From: Phycomyces blakesleeanus NRRL 1555(-)
Lineage: Eukaryota; Mucoromycota; Mucoromycetes; Mucorales; Phycomycetaceae
NCBI RefSeq assembly: GCF_001638985.1
Contig: NW_017265168.1
Span: 1-64,000 of the forward strand
Direction: 5' to 3'
Length of the DNA: 64,000 nucleotides
In this document: piece after piece, positions 25,401 through 40,717 of the stretch
How the letters are laid out: every line of letters starts with the position of its first letter
How positions within the stretch are numbered: position 1 is the stretch's first letter
Notes under the pieces: model-generated
Databases searched by the model: none
What the model was told of the DNA's origin: nothing
What the model saw: only the letters and a program-made list of their open reading frames with translations
Position numbers and translations under genes: made by a program

Positions 25401-28400
25401 CTGGTGGTCGTGTGCTGATCCGACTCGGAAACCAGGATATCGATTTCTCACCCTCGTTCACTCTCTTCCTGTCTACGCGTGATCCTTCTGTCAACTTTGC
25501 TCCCGATATTTGCTCGCGTGTGACATTTGTCAATTTCACTGTTACTCGAGGAAGTTTGCAGAGTCAGTGTCTTAACAAGGTTCTCAAGGCTGAACGTCCT
25601 GATGTTGATCAGCGTCGTAACGATCTGACTAAGCTTCAAGGTGAATTCCAATTGAAGTTACGCCACCTTGAAAAGTCATTGCTTCAGGCTCTCAATGAAT
25701 CAAAGGGTAACATCTTGGATGATGACAAGGTGATCGAAACTCTTGAGACTCTCAAGAAGGAGGCTGCCGAAATTACACGCAAGGTTGATGAGACCAATGT
25801 GGTTATGTACGAAGTCGAGCAAACAACTGCTGTGTACACCCCTCTCGCCCATGCCTGTAGTTCAATCTTCTTTGTGATGGAACAATTGAACTCTATCCAC
25901 CACTTCTACCAATTCTCGCTTGATTTCTTCTATGAAATCTTTGAGTATGTCTTGCACGCAAATCCTAACCTAAAGGGGGTAACTGATCCAAATGAGCGTC
26001 TGACAATCCTGTCTCGAGACTTGTTCTCGGCTGCTTACAAGCGTGCATCGCGCACACTTCTTCATGAAGACCACACTATGTTTGCCGTCTTGCTTTGCCA
26101 AATCCGTATTCGAGGTGCACAAGAAAACGTTGATGAGACTGAATACGATTTCTTGCTTAGCGGTGGTGAAGTTGTAGCTGGCTCTTCGATTACTGCTGTT
26201 GGAATGGGACTGCCATCATTTGTTACAGACGAAATGGCTCAAAAGACCAGAGAATTCATGACTCTTGACTGCTTCCGTGGTTTGTCAGAGCACATCAAAT
26301 CCCATGACATTGAATGGAGACAATTCCTACAGAATGCTCAACCCGAGACTGTTGTTCCTATGTTCTGGCCTTCTGCTGGCATTAACCGTAAGTAGCAGTG
26401 GAGAAAATTAACCAATATATATATATATATATATAGAAATTTTCTGTATTAGGAAACTAATGTGGAGTGTTTATAGATACTGTCGATGCTGTCAGAAAGA
26501 TGTTGATCATCAAGTGCTTCCGTCCTGACCGTCTTATTCCTGCCGCTACAATCTTTGCTTCTGAGATTTTCTATCCTGACTTTGCCAATTCCGGTGAACT
26601 TAACTTGCAGATGATCGTAAATAATGAGGTCGACAGCAGTACCCCTCTTGCTCTGTGCTCTGTACCCGGTTATGATGCCAGTTATCGTGTTGACAATCTG
26701 GTTACAGAATCAAACATGCGATGTACTTCTGTTGCCATGGGTTCCGCTGAAGGTTTCACACTTGCCGACCAAGCCATTTCACTTGCTATCAAGACTGGTA
26801 ACTGGGTTATGCTTAAGAACGTGCATCTTGCACCTTCGTGGCTCGGACAACTCGAGAAGAAGCTGCACAGCATGAAACCCCACCGTAGTTTCCGTCTCTT
26901 CTTGACCATGGAGACCAATCCCAAGGTTCCTGTAAATCTTTTGCGCATGTCCCGTATTCTTATGTTCGAACCTCCTCCGGGAATCAAGGCTAACTTGCAA
27001 GAATCTCTTCGCAGTATTCCTCCTTCGCGTCTCTCTCGGGGTCCTACCGAAAGAGCCCGCCTTTACTTTATGCTGGCCTGGCTTCACGCTGTGGTACAAG
27101 AGCGTCTGCGCTATGTTCCATTGGGTTGGACCAAGGTGTATGAATTCAACGATTCTGATCAGGATTGCGGTCTGAATACCATTGACAACTGGCTCGAAAG
27201 TGCAGCTGGAGGAAGAGCCAATATTTCTCCGGACAAGATTCCATGGGACGCCATTCGTTCTCTTCTTAAACAAAGTATTTATGGTGGACGTATTGATAAC
27301 GAATATGATCAACGTTTGTTGGACTCCTTTGTCAACACTTTGTTCAGCCATCGTTGTTATGATCTCGACTTTGAGGTTGTTAAAGCCAGTGGAGAAGACG
27401 AAGAATCTCTTGTTGTACCAGAAGGTACCAAGATGGAACACTTCATGGACTGGGTTAACAAGCTGCCTGATCGTGAGCCCCCAACCTGGCTTGGTTTACC
27501 CGGAAATGCCGAGCGTGTGCTGTTGACCCTTAAGGGTAACACTTTGCTGTCCAAGGTCCGCAAGATGAAGAGCACCAGCGATGACGACGAAGTGGCCTTC
27601 ACTCAGGATACTTCTTCTCAGTCAACCAACTCTCAACAACCTGCTTGGATGCGTACACTTCATACTTCTATTTCTGGTTGGTTGAGCGTTCTGCCCGAGA
27701 ACATCCGTGTTTTGCAACGCGACACTACTGGTATCATGAACCCTCTATTCCGTTTCTTCGAGCGTGAAAACCAGATTGGTCGTAGCTTGTTGCGTACTAT
27801 CCGCGAAGATCTTTTGTCACTCCAAAAGGTGTGCAGCGGTGAACTTAAGCAAACCAATCATTTGCGTCAATTGATGGACTGGCTCAATAAGGGTCTGATT
27901 CCAGACCACTGGAAACGATACAAGGTCCCCAAGAATATTTCCCTGAATGTTTGGATAGCTGATCTTAAGTTGCGTCTGGCCCAAGTTGAAGGTATTGCTC
28001 AGGAACCCTCGTTCGATAAGTGTGAAGTTTGGATCGGAGGACTGTTCATCCCTGAGGCCTATGTTACGGCCACGCGACAAGCTACTGCTCAACGCAATAA
28101 GTGGTCCCTTGAAGAGCTTGTATTAGAGGTTGATATTGGTCAGAGACTTGAGTCGAACGCAAATCTGGGAGAGTACATTGTCCGTGGAATGCGTATGGAA
28201 GGTGGTGAATGGCGTGGTGATGAAGTTTGCTTGACATCAGAAGCCAGTACCAAATTGCCCAAGACTCAGTTGCGATGGATTAAGAATGTGAAGAAGGATA
28301 CAAGTGGACTGGTTTCTCTACCTGTGTACTTGAATGCCGACAGATCAGATCTTTTGTTTACAATCAATGTAAAGGCTAATGCAGAGGAGAAGGATAGAAT

Positions 28401-28437
28401 TCCCCAGAGAGCTGTTGCCCTTGTTATTTCATTCTAG
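13122..28437 (+). CDS. DYN1: Cytoplasmic dynein 1 heavy chain
   Basis: The minus-end-directed microtubule motor. Exons: 13122-13386, 13540-14434, 14527-15026, 15208-15374, 15514-16440, 16614-17766, 17896-20587, 20659-20715, 20840-24158, 24239-26387 and 26477-28437. All introns are GT-AG and the frame is exact, giving 4,694 residues, close to human (about 4,646) and longer than yeast (about 4,090). An N-terminal tail and linker are followed by the AAA ring. The P-loops are AAA1 [10 protein letters not shown] (about residue 1971, with Walker B CFDEFNR), AAA2 GPSGSGKSS (about 2277), AAA3 GPPGSGKTM (about 2650, with FCDEINLP) and AAA4 GVSGSGKTT (about 2993). The stalk coiled coils and microtubule-binding domain follow at about 3215-3570 ([11 protein letters not shown]), then AAA5, AAA6 and a C-terminal domain. 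A basic/alanine-rich segment ([11 protein letters not shown], then an alanine run) near residues 975-1015 looks like a lineage-specific insertion. Role inferred from the family: nuclear positioning and vesicle or endosome transport in hyphae. Confidence 0.97.
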
Positions 28438-29600
28438 TACAAATGAATATTTAAAATCTCGGCAATCTTTGTAATTGCATAGTAAATAAAGAGACATATT
28501 CTTGAAAATAATTTATTTATTTATTGGCTGTAAATATATATATGCCAAAACGTATTGATCGGCATATTGCAGAAAAAGATTTGCTTGGAAAATATATTAC
28601 TTAGATACGGTGTTACTATTGGCATGTGTGTACATTGCAAACAAAATATTTTAAACTATTATTATATCAGTAGTAAAATATTGGTATACTATGTAATATA
28701 TCCACTATTCTACTTTGAAGAATTGTTTATTAAAAAAGAATCATTTTGATCGAAATAACAAAATAACTCCAAAAAATCAGCTTAAAGTCAAAACGGGTTA
28801 AGAGAAGTGTTTCTTTACACTTATTTAGTCTGGTGCAGTACATTAATATCCACCATTTCAACTTTGTTTGACAAGGATTGCTTAAATGTTGATCAAATAA
28901 TCCTATTTTTTCCACTCTAAAAAAACCATTTACTAATGAAAAGTGGCTATTTCCACCAACAAAATACATTTTAATGCCAATTTTTTCTCAGAGCATGCAC
29001 CTTCAAAAAAATTGAAAACTTTTTTATTTTTTCTACTAAGTAAAGCTTTGTATAAAGTAAGTTAATGACGTCCAGCTTTTGTTTGACCAGCAACAGACAA
29101 ATATTCATGGATATACTGCTAGATTTAAAAATGACAATATCGGTATTTCCACCACTATATGGTGTGTTTTAAATGTCCGGCAGTAAAGATATGTGCCTCA
29201 AAAGTACTCGCCACTGTGCGATGACAGGTTTTGTAATAATTGACTGTATGATGTGTATTTCTAATATTATATAAGCCCGTACTGATAGTTATCTGAATTT
29301 TTATGCTTTTTCCAAATAAAAAACAAAAATCCTTTAGACTTTCCATTCTATTTTTTTTGTCTAATTTTAAGGCCTTGTTCAGCAGAATTTCAAAAAATTA
29401 AAGACTGTTGAAGTAGACCTTTGATGGAAATCTATATCAGAGTTTAATACCACATTATGTTTCTATTATATCAAAGCGTTTAATGTATAATAAGAACGTT
29501 TCTCCTAAATAGCTACTAGCTTATATTAGTGTTTATTGTACATTGTAATAATTGTATCTTGATCCACCTACAAACTGTCTAGCACTACCAATAGTTTTTG
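28438..29600. other. Intergenic region downstream of dynein
   Basis: AATAAA-like signals occur shortly after the dynein stop (near 28485), then comes AT-rich sequence. The frames at 28555-28749, 28730-28969 (minus) and 29155-29346 (minus) have no recognisable product. The phrase TATTTCCACCA recurs near 28950 and 29140, and a plus-strand reading around 29130-29220 has Cys-containing, broken coding-like text. This may be an old transposon remnant, but I cannot assign it. Confidence 0.5.
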
Positions 29601-29619
29601 TGCATTTTAAGCGCATTGA

Positions 29620-29759
29620 GCACTGATTACACGTGACTTAACCAATGACGTGCAGAGGTACTAGTCAGAGTGGACGCGTCACTTTATACTTGAGAGTGAA
29701 GAGAGAAAGGGGGGAGAACTTCCTTATCCTTATCCCGCGATCACTTTTTTTAACCTACA
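29620..29759 (+). promoter_or_regulatory. RPN11 promoter with E-box and CCAAT
   Basis: Within 140 bases of the RPN11 ATG are CACGTGAC (29630-29637), CCAAT (29642-29646) and TGACGTGC (29646-29653). A GAGAGAAAGGGGGG purine tract comes just before the start. I saw no copy of the yeast proteasome element GGTGGCAAA. Binding factors are inferred only: bHLH for the E-box, NF-Y/HAP for CCAAT, bZIP for TGACGTG. Confidence 0.5.
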
Positions 29760-31207
<1,448 letters not shown>

Positions 31208-31875
31208 GAGTAAAAATAAAAATATAAACTCAGAATAAACATATATCTATCATCATCATTTTTTATCCTAGAAGGACCAATAATACCAATAATATCTTTT
31301 TTTATAAAAAAAAAGTTATATGTGATTTATTTATTTACAAGTTGAATTTTTATTTTTTTATTTTTCAATACAACAACATCTGGTACGTGTAAATTTTAAC
31401 CTCTTTAAACACGAAAGTATTCTTTATAAAGGAAAGGACAGGGTAGCAAATTGTGTAAAAGTATGATATTATTAGCAGTCAAATTCTGGTTTTTTTTTTA
31501 TACATATAAAAAAAAATAGACTTTAATAAATAATTGCATATTATGTCTATGATGATGCTTATTAACTTTTTGTAGCTTACATATACATAACAATTATATT
31601 TTATGTGATTGGATAGAATGGAAAGAAATGGGACAGAAAAGAAGATGATTTAATATAGGACACTCTGCCAGATTGTAAAAATATAAATTGATCAGCGTAG
31701 ATAAATAAGTCCAAAGTTATACAACGCCAATGATAGTAGTGTATGGCGTCTTTTTTGTTTTGTTTTGTTTTTTTTTTGTTTAAAAAGAATCTTTATCTAA
31801 AGCGTACATAAAGATTTACCTATGAAAAAATAAGTATAATTAATTAATTAATATTTGTAACTTTTAAATAATGGC
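31208..31875. other. Convergent intergenic region RPN11 / VTC4
   Basis: AT-rich 3' flanks of two converging genes. AATAAA-like signals occur just after the RPN11 stop, and long T and A tracts follow. I see no further gene. Confidence 0.6.
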
Positions 31876-34254
31876 TTATTTATAACTTACCACTAGTGCA
31901 GTTATTAAAAGAATACATAATACAGCGGGACCCCAGACATCGTCATAGCGACCCTCGATGCGATTGGTAATCATCCTGTGTTGAATTACATTAGTCAATT
32001 AATTATGTTTTCAATATAGCTTTTTTTTTCGTACCATGATCGTTTCTCGAAGCGGTACAAGGCGTAGGCTGCAACTGCCGTAGCCAATCCTATGAGAGCT
32101 CCGCCTACTGCACGGGAAACATGATCTCCAAAGTTCAATAAACTGAGAGCAACAGTAAGAAGTAAGGCTGAGAACTGGAGCCAGGATATAAAAGTACGCT
32201 CATTTGCAAAAAATACTTTAGGCTCCACCTTCATCTTTTTTTGTTTCTTTGGCTTTTCGCTAGAAGATTCGCTTGCTTGTGGTGCACTTGTTTCTTCCTT
32301 CGTCGGTTTTGACATGGGAAGTAAGGCTGAATATGGATCGTTTATCTTATTTAGCCATCCTTTCTTTTTACTTGCATCTGAGTGTGTGTTTAAGAGTTAG
32401 AATCAGCGTTAGACCAAGGTATTTATAATATACATATGTCTATATCGATAAACTAACCTTGATTAGCAGACTCCATTGGCATATCAACGGAAACATGGTG
32501 ACGGTTATACTTTTTTTGAAATGAGCCTGCGCTTACTTGTCTACCAAGCGTACGTGCTTCAGAAGAAGTAGAAAGTAAGGTTGTGACTTGATCACTTTGA
32601 TTGCTTATTTGGTCTTGCTCTACATCTATAGTTAGGTTCTGTGCCCTTTCTTTCTCTTCTATCATTGCCCGACGATAACGACCATCAATAAGAGGTTTGA
32701 AACTGCGGGATCTTGTTAAGCCTGAATTCTCTGCTCGGGGTTTTCGTATATCCACATTGAGCTCAGATAGCCACCACGGTAGCAGTGGGAGACGATCGTG
32801 ATAAAAATGAGCTGCACCATGAAGGTATTTTGAGAAACGAGGGACTTCATGGACCAGGTGGGATTCCAGTAAAGAAGTGAGCCAAGCAGGTGGCTCTTGG
32901 CCGAGATGGGTTTGGAGTTTCGTTTCTAGGACTGCAAAAGGGAAACGCAAAATATCCTTTTCTGGGACATAAGAGAATGGATAGTCAATGCCAACATCGG
33001 TACGACGCCAGTTAGGACGTTGTCTCTGGCAGCTTTCAGTGTATATGTGGTCTTCTCTTATAAATGTGAGGTCAGTATCAAGCGATACTCGTACTCTCTG
33101 ATCTCCCGGAAGCTGGAATGCTGTGCGATTATAAAATGCTCTGAGCATAGGCTGTATCCCCTTTTCTTTTAAAGACGTTTGTATGCCTTGTGCAATAAAT
33201 TGGACATCTTTGACAGCTTCTGGATTCGTGCCTTTTCTGCGTAATTCGTTCGCTATTGAGTCTGCAGTAAGTCTTCCTAGTGTGTAATTGTTCACTTGGT
33301 TCTCTTTAAGCCTAAAACGGTCCTTGACGGAGGCACCATCAAGCCAAGGTGCATGATGTGTTTTGCGCTCAATAAAAATGTCCTGGGATTCCATAGGCCC
33401 GTACCTGATTAAAGGAGTTAAAATAAATGATAAGATGTGAAATTATCTTTATGCATCTTATGTGTTTACCATCTGTATCGTATTGCTTCTGCTCCTTCAT
33501 CACGTTGAAGACGGCCAGTGTAGAGATCAAAGTTTGAGTTTTCAAAATAAATACTAGATATTGCTGAGTCTGAAGCTTCCCATTGTTTGTTCTTATCGAA
33601 GATCAACACAGGCAAGTGTAACATGATGATTGCTTTGACTTCGGTTACATTGTCAGGGTGGATCCAGTATTTTGCTGTGGCACGTTCAAATGCATTTTGG
33701 TTGCCACCTGCAGCTGAATTCCCTATATGTTTTTCTCCTCGGTTCCGACAAATATCATGAAGAGCAGATATGTATATGATTGCTACATCAAATCGTTGTT
33801 TATCAAGTGGTTTACTTCGCAAAGTCTGTACATAATCCTGCTTCAAATTTAACTGCGTCCATTTGTCGTGCTTCTTCAATATCTTTTGAATTGCGGTGAA
33901 ATTTACACGTGTGAACTTTGAGAGATCATTGACGTCAAAGAGGATTTCAGTTAATGTTTCGTCCATCAAGCCATAGTTCATATCTGGGGATGCAGAGGCA
34001 CTTTCTTGTAGTGCATTGATGGTGCGCTCACAGTAGAGTATACGAGCATCAATTTCTGACAATTTTGCATTGATGAAATCATAGACTTTTGTGAGTTCAT
34101 TATCCAATAGACCAATAAAATCATCCTCATCCCGTCTTGTCCAGCCATGATGAGTTTGACGTGTCTTGAGTTCTTGTTTCAGCAAATCGTAGGCAATATA
34201 AGACAAACGCCATGGAGTGAAAATGTTATGCTGTAACTCGAGTCCGTATTTCAT
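31876..34254 (-). CDS. VTC4: Vacuolar transporter chaperone 4, polyphosphate polymerase
   Basis: The catalytic subunit of the VTC complex, which makes polyphosphate from ATP and passes it into the vacuole. Exons on the minus strand: 34254-33470, 33404-32458, 32377-32035 and 31975-31876. The frame is exact, giving 724 residues (yeast Vtc4 has 721). Domains: SPX (about 1-150, inositol-pyrophosphate sensing), the tunnel polymerase domain (about 190-510), a basic linker, and three C-terminal membrane segments of the DUF202 type ([49 protein letters not shown]). By alignment from memory to yeast Vtc4, the nucleotide- and phosphate-contacting residues are all present: R259, R261, K276, K289, R355, R367, E422 and K454. 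This supports the catalytic VTC4 subunit rather than the non-catalytic VTC2/VTC3. The last codons contain GTAAGT just before the stop, a possible alternative donor. Confidence 0.94.
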
Positions 34255-36729
34255 AAGCTAAGATGAAAGATGATATTGATGAGATCAAAAAGAAGTGAAG
34301 AAAGGCATGAACCATGGCTGCTTTTATAAGATTGAATTTAATATCTGTGAGGCACTTTTGATTTTCTGATTTTTTTTTTAAAGTTTTCTTTAGGCAGACT
34401 GCGCTCTATTGCAATACTGAGTGATAGAATTAGTTTAAAAAGGAGTTTGATCAGGGACTCTCTTGGCTATTTGGCTATTTGGCTTTTTTTGGGATCTTTA
34501 CTATCATTCCATCACTTTATTATGGCTACGTTCTTGCTCATGTTAACGGTTCCTTGATTCAAAATAAAGGCTATCCAGAGCTATACACTGATGTTCAACG
34601 TGCCCTTGTACATCTATACACATCTATTCCCATGCTGAGCTGCATATTTCCTATATATCCAATCACAAGAAACAAATGTGGGCCATCAGACACCACGCAA
34701 ACTTCTATAACAAGCTTCGTTAGAGCGCCCCTTCCTTCCCCCCCTTTACTCTCCCCCTTCTTTTATTGGGTTAGAAAGAAGCACAAAGTTGAGCTAATGG
34801 CGGCAAGAGAAAACTAGAGTAGCCCGATTGACTGTAGAGAATAAACTTGTCCAGATGTGTGAAAGAAAAGGAAAGCTTTTTGCATCTCCTGCATGTTAAA
34901 AAGAAAAGCACACACACATACATACACGCACACACCAATAATCTTTTCTTCTTCTTTTTATTATAAAACTGGCATCGTGTGTTACCTTTGTCTGATCGTG
35001 TGTGTATTGCTTTTACATATTAATAAAAGCTATAAATTAGCCTGGAAACCATTGTCTTTCTGAGAATTTTGTATAATTTGGGGTTATTTTACTTTTTATA
35101 AAACTAAGGCTTTCGTGTTTGCACGATACACATGCATAGTTTTATAATTTATTTATTTATTTATTTATACCAAAAGCACAACGTACAGTTATATAGGCTG
35201 AATTGGTCAAAAATGATTGGGTACCCTAGGAAAGTCATCAGTGGCGCCAGACGTCTTTCCCCTTTGTACCGTAAGATACAATTGACATGAAAAGGAGATT
35301 GACCACTAAATTAAAAAGCGGCCGTTTTCTCTATGCTTATCTGAATACTTGGATACCAAACAGTAATTTGATCTGGCTAAATATTAGATATAGTAGCGGA
35401 CTAATATAATCATGGTTCCAGAGTATATTCGCATCAAGTTTGAACGAACTTTCCTTTTAGAAGTTGATATCACAATGCGTTTTGAGTGCCGTCTTTCTGC
35501 ACGGATTCCAGTGCCTTATTCTATGGACCTAACTTTAACGAGAGTACATAATGCATGCTACATCATAATGGTGCATTTGAACGCAAAAGAGCCTGAGGAG
35601 TATTTGAATCGTGTGGCATTCTTCAATGTTAAATTTATTATTTTTGGTGAGTGAAATAACAAACAGGCAATGCTACATACACTCCTTTGGCTGATCAAGC
35701 TTGTGCTCACTGATCATTTGGCGGTCTCAAGACTATATATAAATTATCTAAGCTTACACTTTTAGAACGGTTAGGGGGGGGGGGGGGGTCCTTCTTAAAT
35801 AATGTGTACATATCAAGATTGTCTGGATCTTGGTCGCAAGTATTGCATACAAGTACTCACATACATTTGCAGATAAGATGGTATTGGTATTGGTATTTGA
35901 TTCAAGAATAGAGTATGTATAGATATATAGATATATATATATGCAAGTGTAGTGATTTGGGCTATTTTTATTACGAATGTTATTTTATTTTAAGAAATGA
36001 TACACATCTGTATACTCACACTTCAACAAGTAATGGCTGCTTAGTGGCGTAGAAGCAGCAACATCCCAGGACTGGGATTAACCCACTGGATATGCGATAT
36101 ACAACCTTGTTGTAAATATGATTGTGGTTTTAATCACAAATATCTGTAATACAAAATGCCTCATAAAAAACACAAAATAATAAGAGAATTAAGTAATTCT
36201 TAGTTAACTTTTAGGCATATTTTTTTATTGTGAAAACTCTATTAAAATATGGTTTTTTAAGGCTGAGTCAAATATATAAGATTTGTATATTTAGTTTTTT
36301 GTATTCACATCAAGTATTCGTGTTCCTTTTGGTAATATTGGCACTGTTGTTATGGTAAATGGAAATGGGACCTTTATATATATATACTTTCTAACAGTTT
36401 TCTCTTTTGGTTTGCTCAAGGAACAAATGCACTCCTGACACTCAAGGCACAATTATAGACCTGAAATAATGCAAGTAAGTATCAAGGAAATTATTGCTTG
36501 TACTGTCAGATAAACCAACGGTGTTAGTGTGAGCACCGAGCCGACAATCGTGTAACCCCCTCACTTTATCCCTATGTTCTAATGAAATTTGGCACAGAAT
36601 ATACTAGTTTATGTATATCTTTATGCTGTAGACTGGGCAAAGATGGGTGAACAAATCTTTAATATACACATGACGTTCCAAGAATCTGATGCTCTTGTAA
36701 TTTTTTTATATATAATCGAGTAGCATATC
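34255..36729. other. Intergenic region upstream of VTC4
   Basis: 2.5 kb without a supported gene. A 112-codon plus frame (34479-34817) starts LYYGYVLAHVNG and has a partly coding-like first half, but I do not recognise it and it has no clear splice partners. The frame 35412-35654 is also unrecognised. The region also has an ATTT run (about 35147-35170), a run of 15 G (35774-35788) and several TA tracts. Confidence 0.5.
35774..35788 (+). repeat. Homopolymer run of 15 G
   Basis: Fifteen consecutive G follow TTA in otherwise AT-rich DNA. The exact length is prone to sequencing error. Confidence 0.9.
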
Positions 36730-37919
<1,190 letters not shown>

Positions 37920-38317
37920 TTGTAGAAGATTGCTGTGCTGGACTTGTCTAATTCTTTTTTTTTTTTTTTCGATATTAGGTTGTGCGCATAACCAAGCCAC
38001 CAATGCTTGGGCATTAACTCCGCCATTTATTTTTTAGGAATTTAATTGATAGGAGAAACTCTCTTGGGAATTCATTGACTTTGGAAGCTTCTTGGTGGAC
38101 GAATTCCAGTTTCAATAGAATTTATTAATCATTGTAACTCACAACGAATAGAGTCCTAAGATTGGAAAGATCGAATTTCTTGCTAGAATTTATAGAAATA
38201 AAACATATATTGTTGAAATAAAAATATGCTAAACAGACAAAAATAAAGAGAGTTTTTGGACCTTTCGAATGATACCCAAGAATAATAGAACACAAATACA
38301 TAGTATCTTCTTCTTCT
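37920..38317. other. Short intergenic region TRM8 / S9 peptidase
   Basis: 398 AT-rich bases that serve as the promoter of TRM8 and the 3' flank of the peptidase gene. No gene or clear motif is seen. Confidence 0.5.
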
Positions 38318-40717
38318 TTACTTGTGGAAGTTATAAATCTCTACGCCTTCTATGCCAGTGACGGGAAATTCAAAGATTTGACCATAGAACCACTGTTCAA
38401 GTTCCTTTGTGCGCTTAATGTTCTCTGCAAGACGGAAACCTATTTATGACATTGTGATAGCTTAGCACCTGTATTTCTTTTGGGAATCCAATTGTTTCTA
38501 AACTTACCGTGAGTCTCTCCTTGGTAAAGAACATAAGCGACAGGTATTCCTTTCTTTTTAAGTGCCTCTACCATGACCTCTGACTGCGAGGGAGGGACAA
38601 CCTTATCTTCAGAACCTTGGAAGAAAATAACAGGGCATTTGATATTATCAGCTGAAAAAAGTGGAGAGCTACAGGAATTTCATAACGGATTAATAACTGG
38701 GCTGTATGATGTTTATTCTGCTTGCTAGTATTATTATTAGTATTGACTCGTGTAAAGCTTACCGCTCTTCGTATATAGCCTTATCTTTGGGATACTCGCC
38801 GATCAATTGATCTATAGATACAATGTATTCAATAAATCACAAGATATATATATCTATATATTTGTGTGTGTATTCAAAAAAAGTCATAATTAATTTACCA
38901 GGATATCTCGACTCAAATTTATGAGTTTCTTTGGCCAACAAGGTGATATCAGAGATGCCGTACATACAGCATCCTGCTTTGAATACATCACGGAAAGCAA
39001 CACTTGCGCTATCAACAGATAACAATATATCACTTGTCTTGCTTCCATCTATCTTTCTTTGCATGTTTTACTTACAGTGTCGTGAACCCGCCGGCACTGC
39101 TGCCTACGATGGCCAGTTTCTCTTGATCCACAAAACCTTCCTTGGCCAGATAAAGGGCTGCATTGCAGCAATCATCAACATCAACGACACCCCATTGCTT
39201 CTTCAGGCGATTACGATATTCTCTACCATATCCAGAGCTACCACCATAGTTTACATCCGCAATGGCAAAACCACGTGTAGTCCAATACTGTATATCTCTG
39301 GAATAAGAGTTGGGGGAATAGGCGGTTGGACCACCATGTGACAGTACTCTCAGTGGAGGCTTCCCTTCGCCAGTGTACTCTGGGTTCTTGGGCTCATAGA
39401 AATAACAGTAGGCTTCCTTGTTGTCGGTAGTCAAAAAGGTGATTTCTTTTCCAACCGAGATGTAGTCTGCGTCAAGCTTAGGCGCAGATGATTCTTTCAG
39501 AACATGGAGTAAGAATTGATCAACGATAGAGTAAGATATCAGCTGGCTGGGCTGCATAGGAGAAGCAGCATTTACCACAACATATTCCTGAGATTCTACG
39601 CTGTAGGTGCGAATCTGATTGAAGTGAGTGAATTCGAGAGGCAGGTCAGTCAATGTCTTTTCGGATGTGTTTAGCACTGCAAGGCTCTTCTTGTTGATGC
39701 ACAAGAGCTTGGTAGGATCTGAACTAAAAGGGGTATAAAAGGAGTTGTTGAATCTCCATGGCGCATCAGCAAAATCTTGGGAAAGAGGTTCTGGTAGCAA
39801 AAGTTCGACGCTATCATTATGATAACGATATAGATTCCAAAATCCTGAGCGGTCAGAGACAAAGTATAGAACATTGTCAATACCAAATTCAGGTTGCTAG
39901 TAATTGTTATTATTATTTATAAAAAAAAAGAGTATGTAAGTCTAATATATATATATATATATATTTACACGCGTATCTAAGAATATCGACTTACCACAAT
40001 GCTCTCGCCCACTGTTTCACCAGCCACTGTTTTGGTTGATGACAAAGAAATCTCTCCTTCACTATAAGAAATCTTGGCAGTGTGCAGACGGGTGAAGTCC
40101 CAGGGCATATAGGGATGGACCCAGTCAACATATGCAAGTGTAGTACCATCTGGAGAGATACGAGGAGTTGAGTAAAAGTCGGAACCCTTTTCGATAACCT
40201 TGACAGCCTTTGAAAGGTCCTTTTCCTCCAGGTTTATGGCAACGAGTGTGTTCACGACATCCTTGGGTTCTTCGTTCTCAAAGTGTTCCTCTCTTACACA
40301 CACCAAATAGCGGAGTTTTTCGTCGATGACCATATCAGCGTAACGGAATGACTTTGACTCGGGAGTAATGGCGACAATGGAGTCTGGAGCATTGACAAGA
40401 TCAATCTTATACAACTGGCAGTCAGAGTCGTTGGAAAAAATCAAGAGTCCATTCTTGACCTTCAAGGCACCTTGTCCATATTCATGAACGCGTGTGCGGC
40501 AGTTGTATCCCGGAGGTAAGAGTGCTTTTGGGGGTGCCGAGACGTCAAGTGGTCTCTGGAAGATTTGAGTGCGTCCTTGCTCAGCAGACATAACCTGGCA
40601 CCAGAATACAGATCCAGTGGTCTGGTCGACGCAGACATCGACAACAGGCGATACAGAAGCGAGAGATTCTGCAGTGATAGGGGAAGGCCAGGCGCCAAAA
40701 GGTTTTACTTGGACCAT
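38318..40717 (-). CDS. S9-family serine peptidase (acylaminoacyl-peptidase / DPP-like)
   Basis: A prolyl-oligopeptidase clan hydrolase, predicted to cleave short peptides. Exons on the minus strand: 40717-39995, 39896-39076, 39008-38899, 38811-38763, 38668-38508 and 38439-38318, all GT-AG, giving 661 residues. The N-terminal half forms the beta-propeller and carries the RTRVHEYGQGA motif typical of S9C enzymes. The C-terminal alpha/beta-hydrolase domain has the oxyanion-side LSHGGPTAYS, the nucleophile elbow GSSAGGF (S508), the acid loop GSEDKVVPP (D589) and the catalytic histidine in YQGETHGF (H621). There is no signal peptide or membrane segment, so a cytosolic enzyme is likely. The start at 40717 (MVQVKPFGAWPSP) is preferred over an upstream in-frame start that would add 25 basic residues. 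The exact substrate class cannot be set from sequence. Confidence 0.9.

Noticed and set aside
34479..34817. 112-codon plus-strand frame upstream of VTC4
   Set aside because: Part of it reads like coding sequence, but I see no family match, no splice context and a low-complexity second half. It is mentioned only in the intergenic entry.
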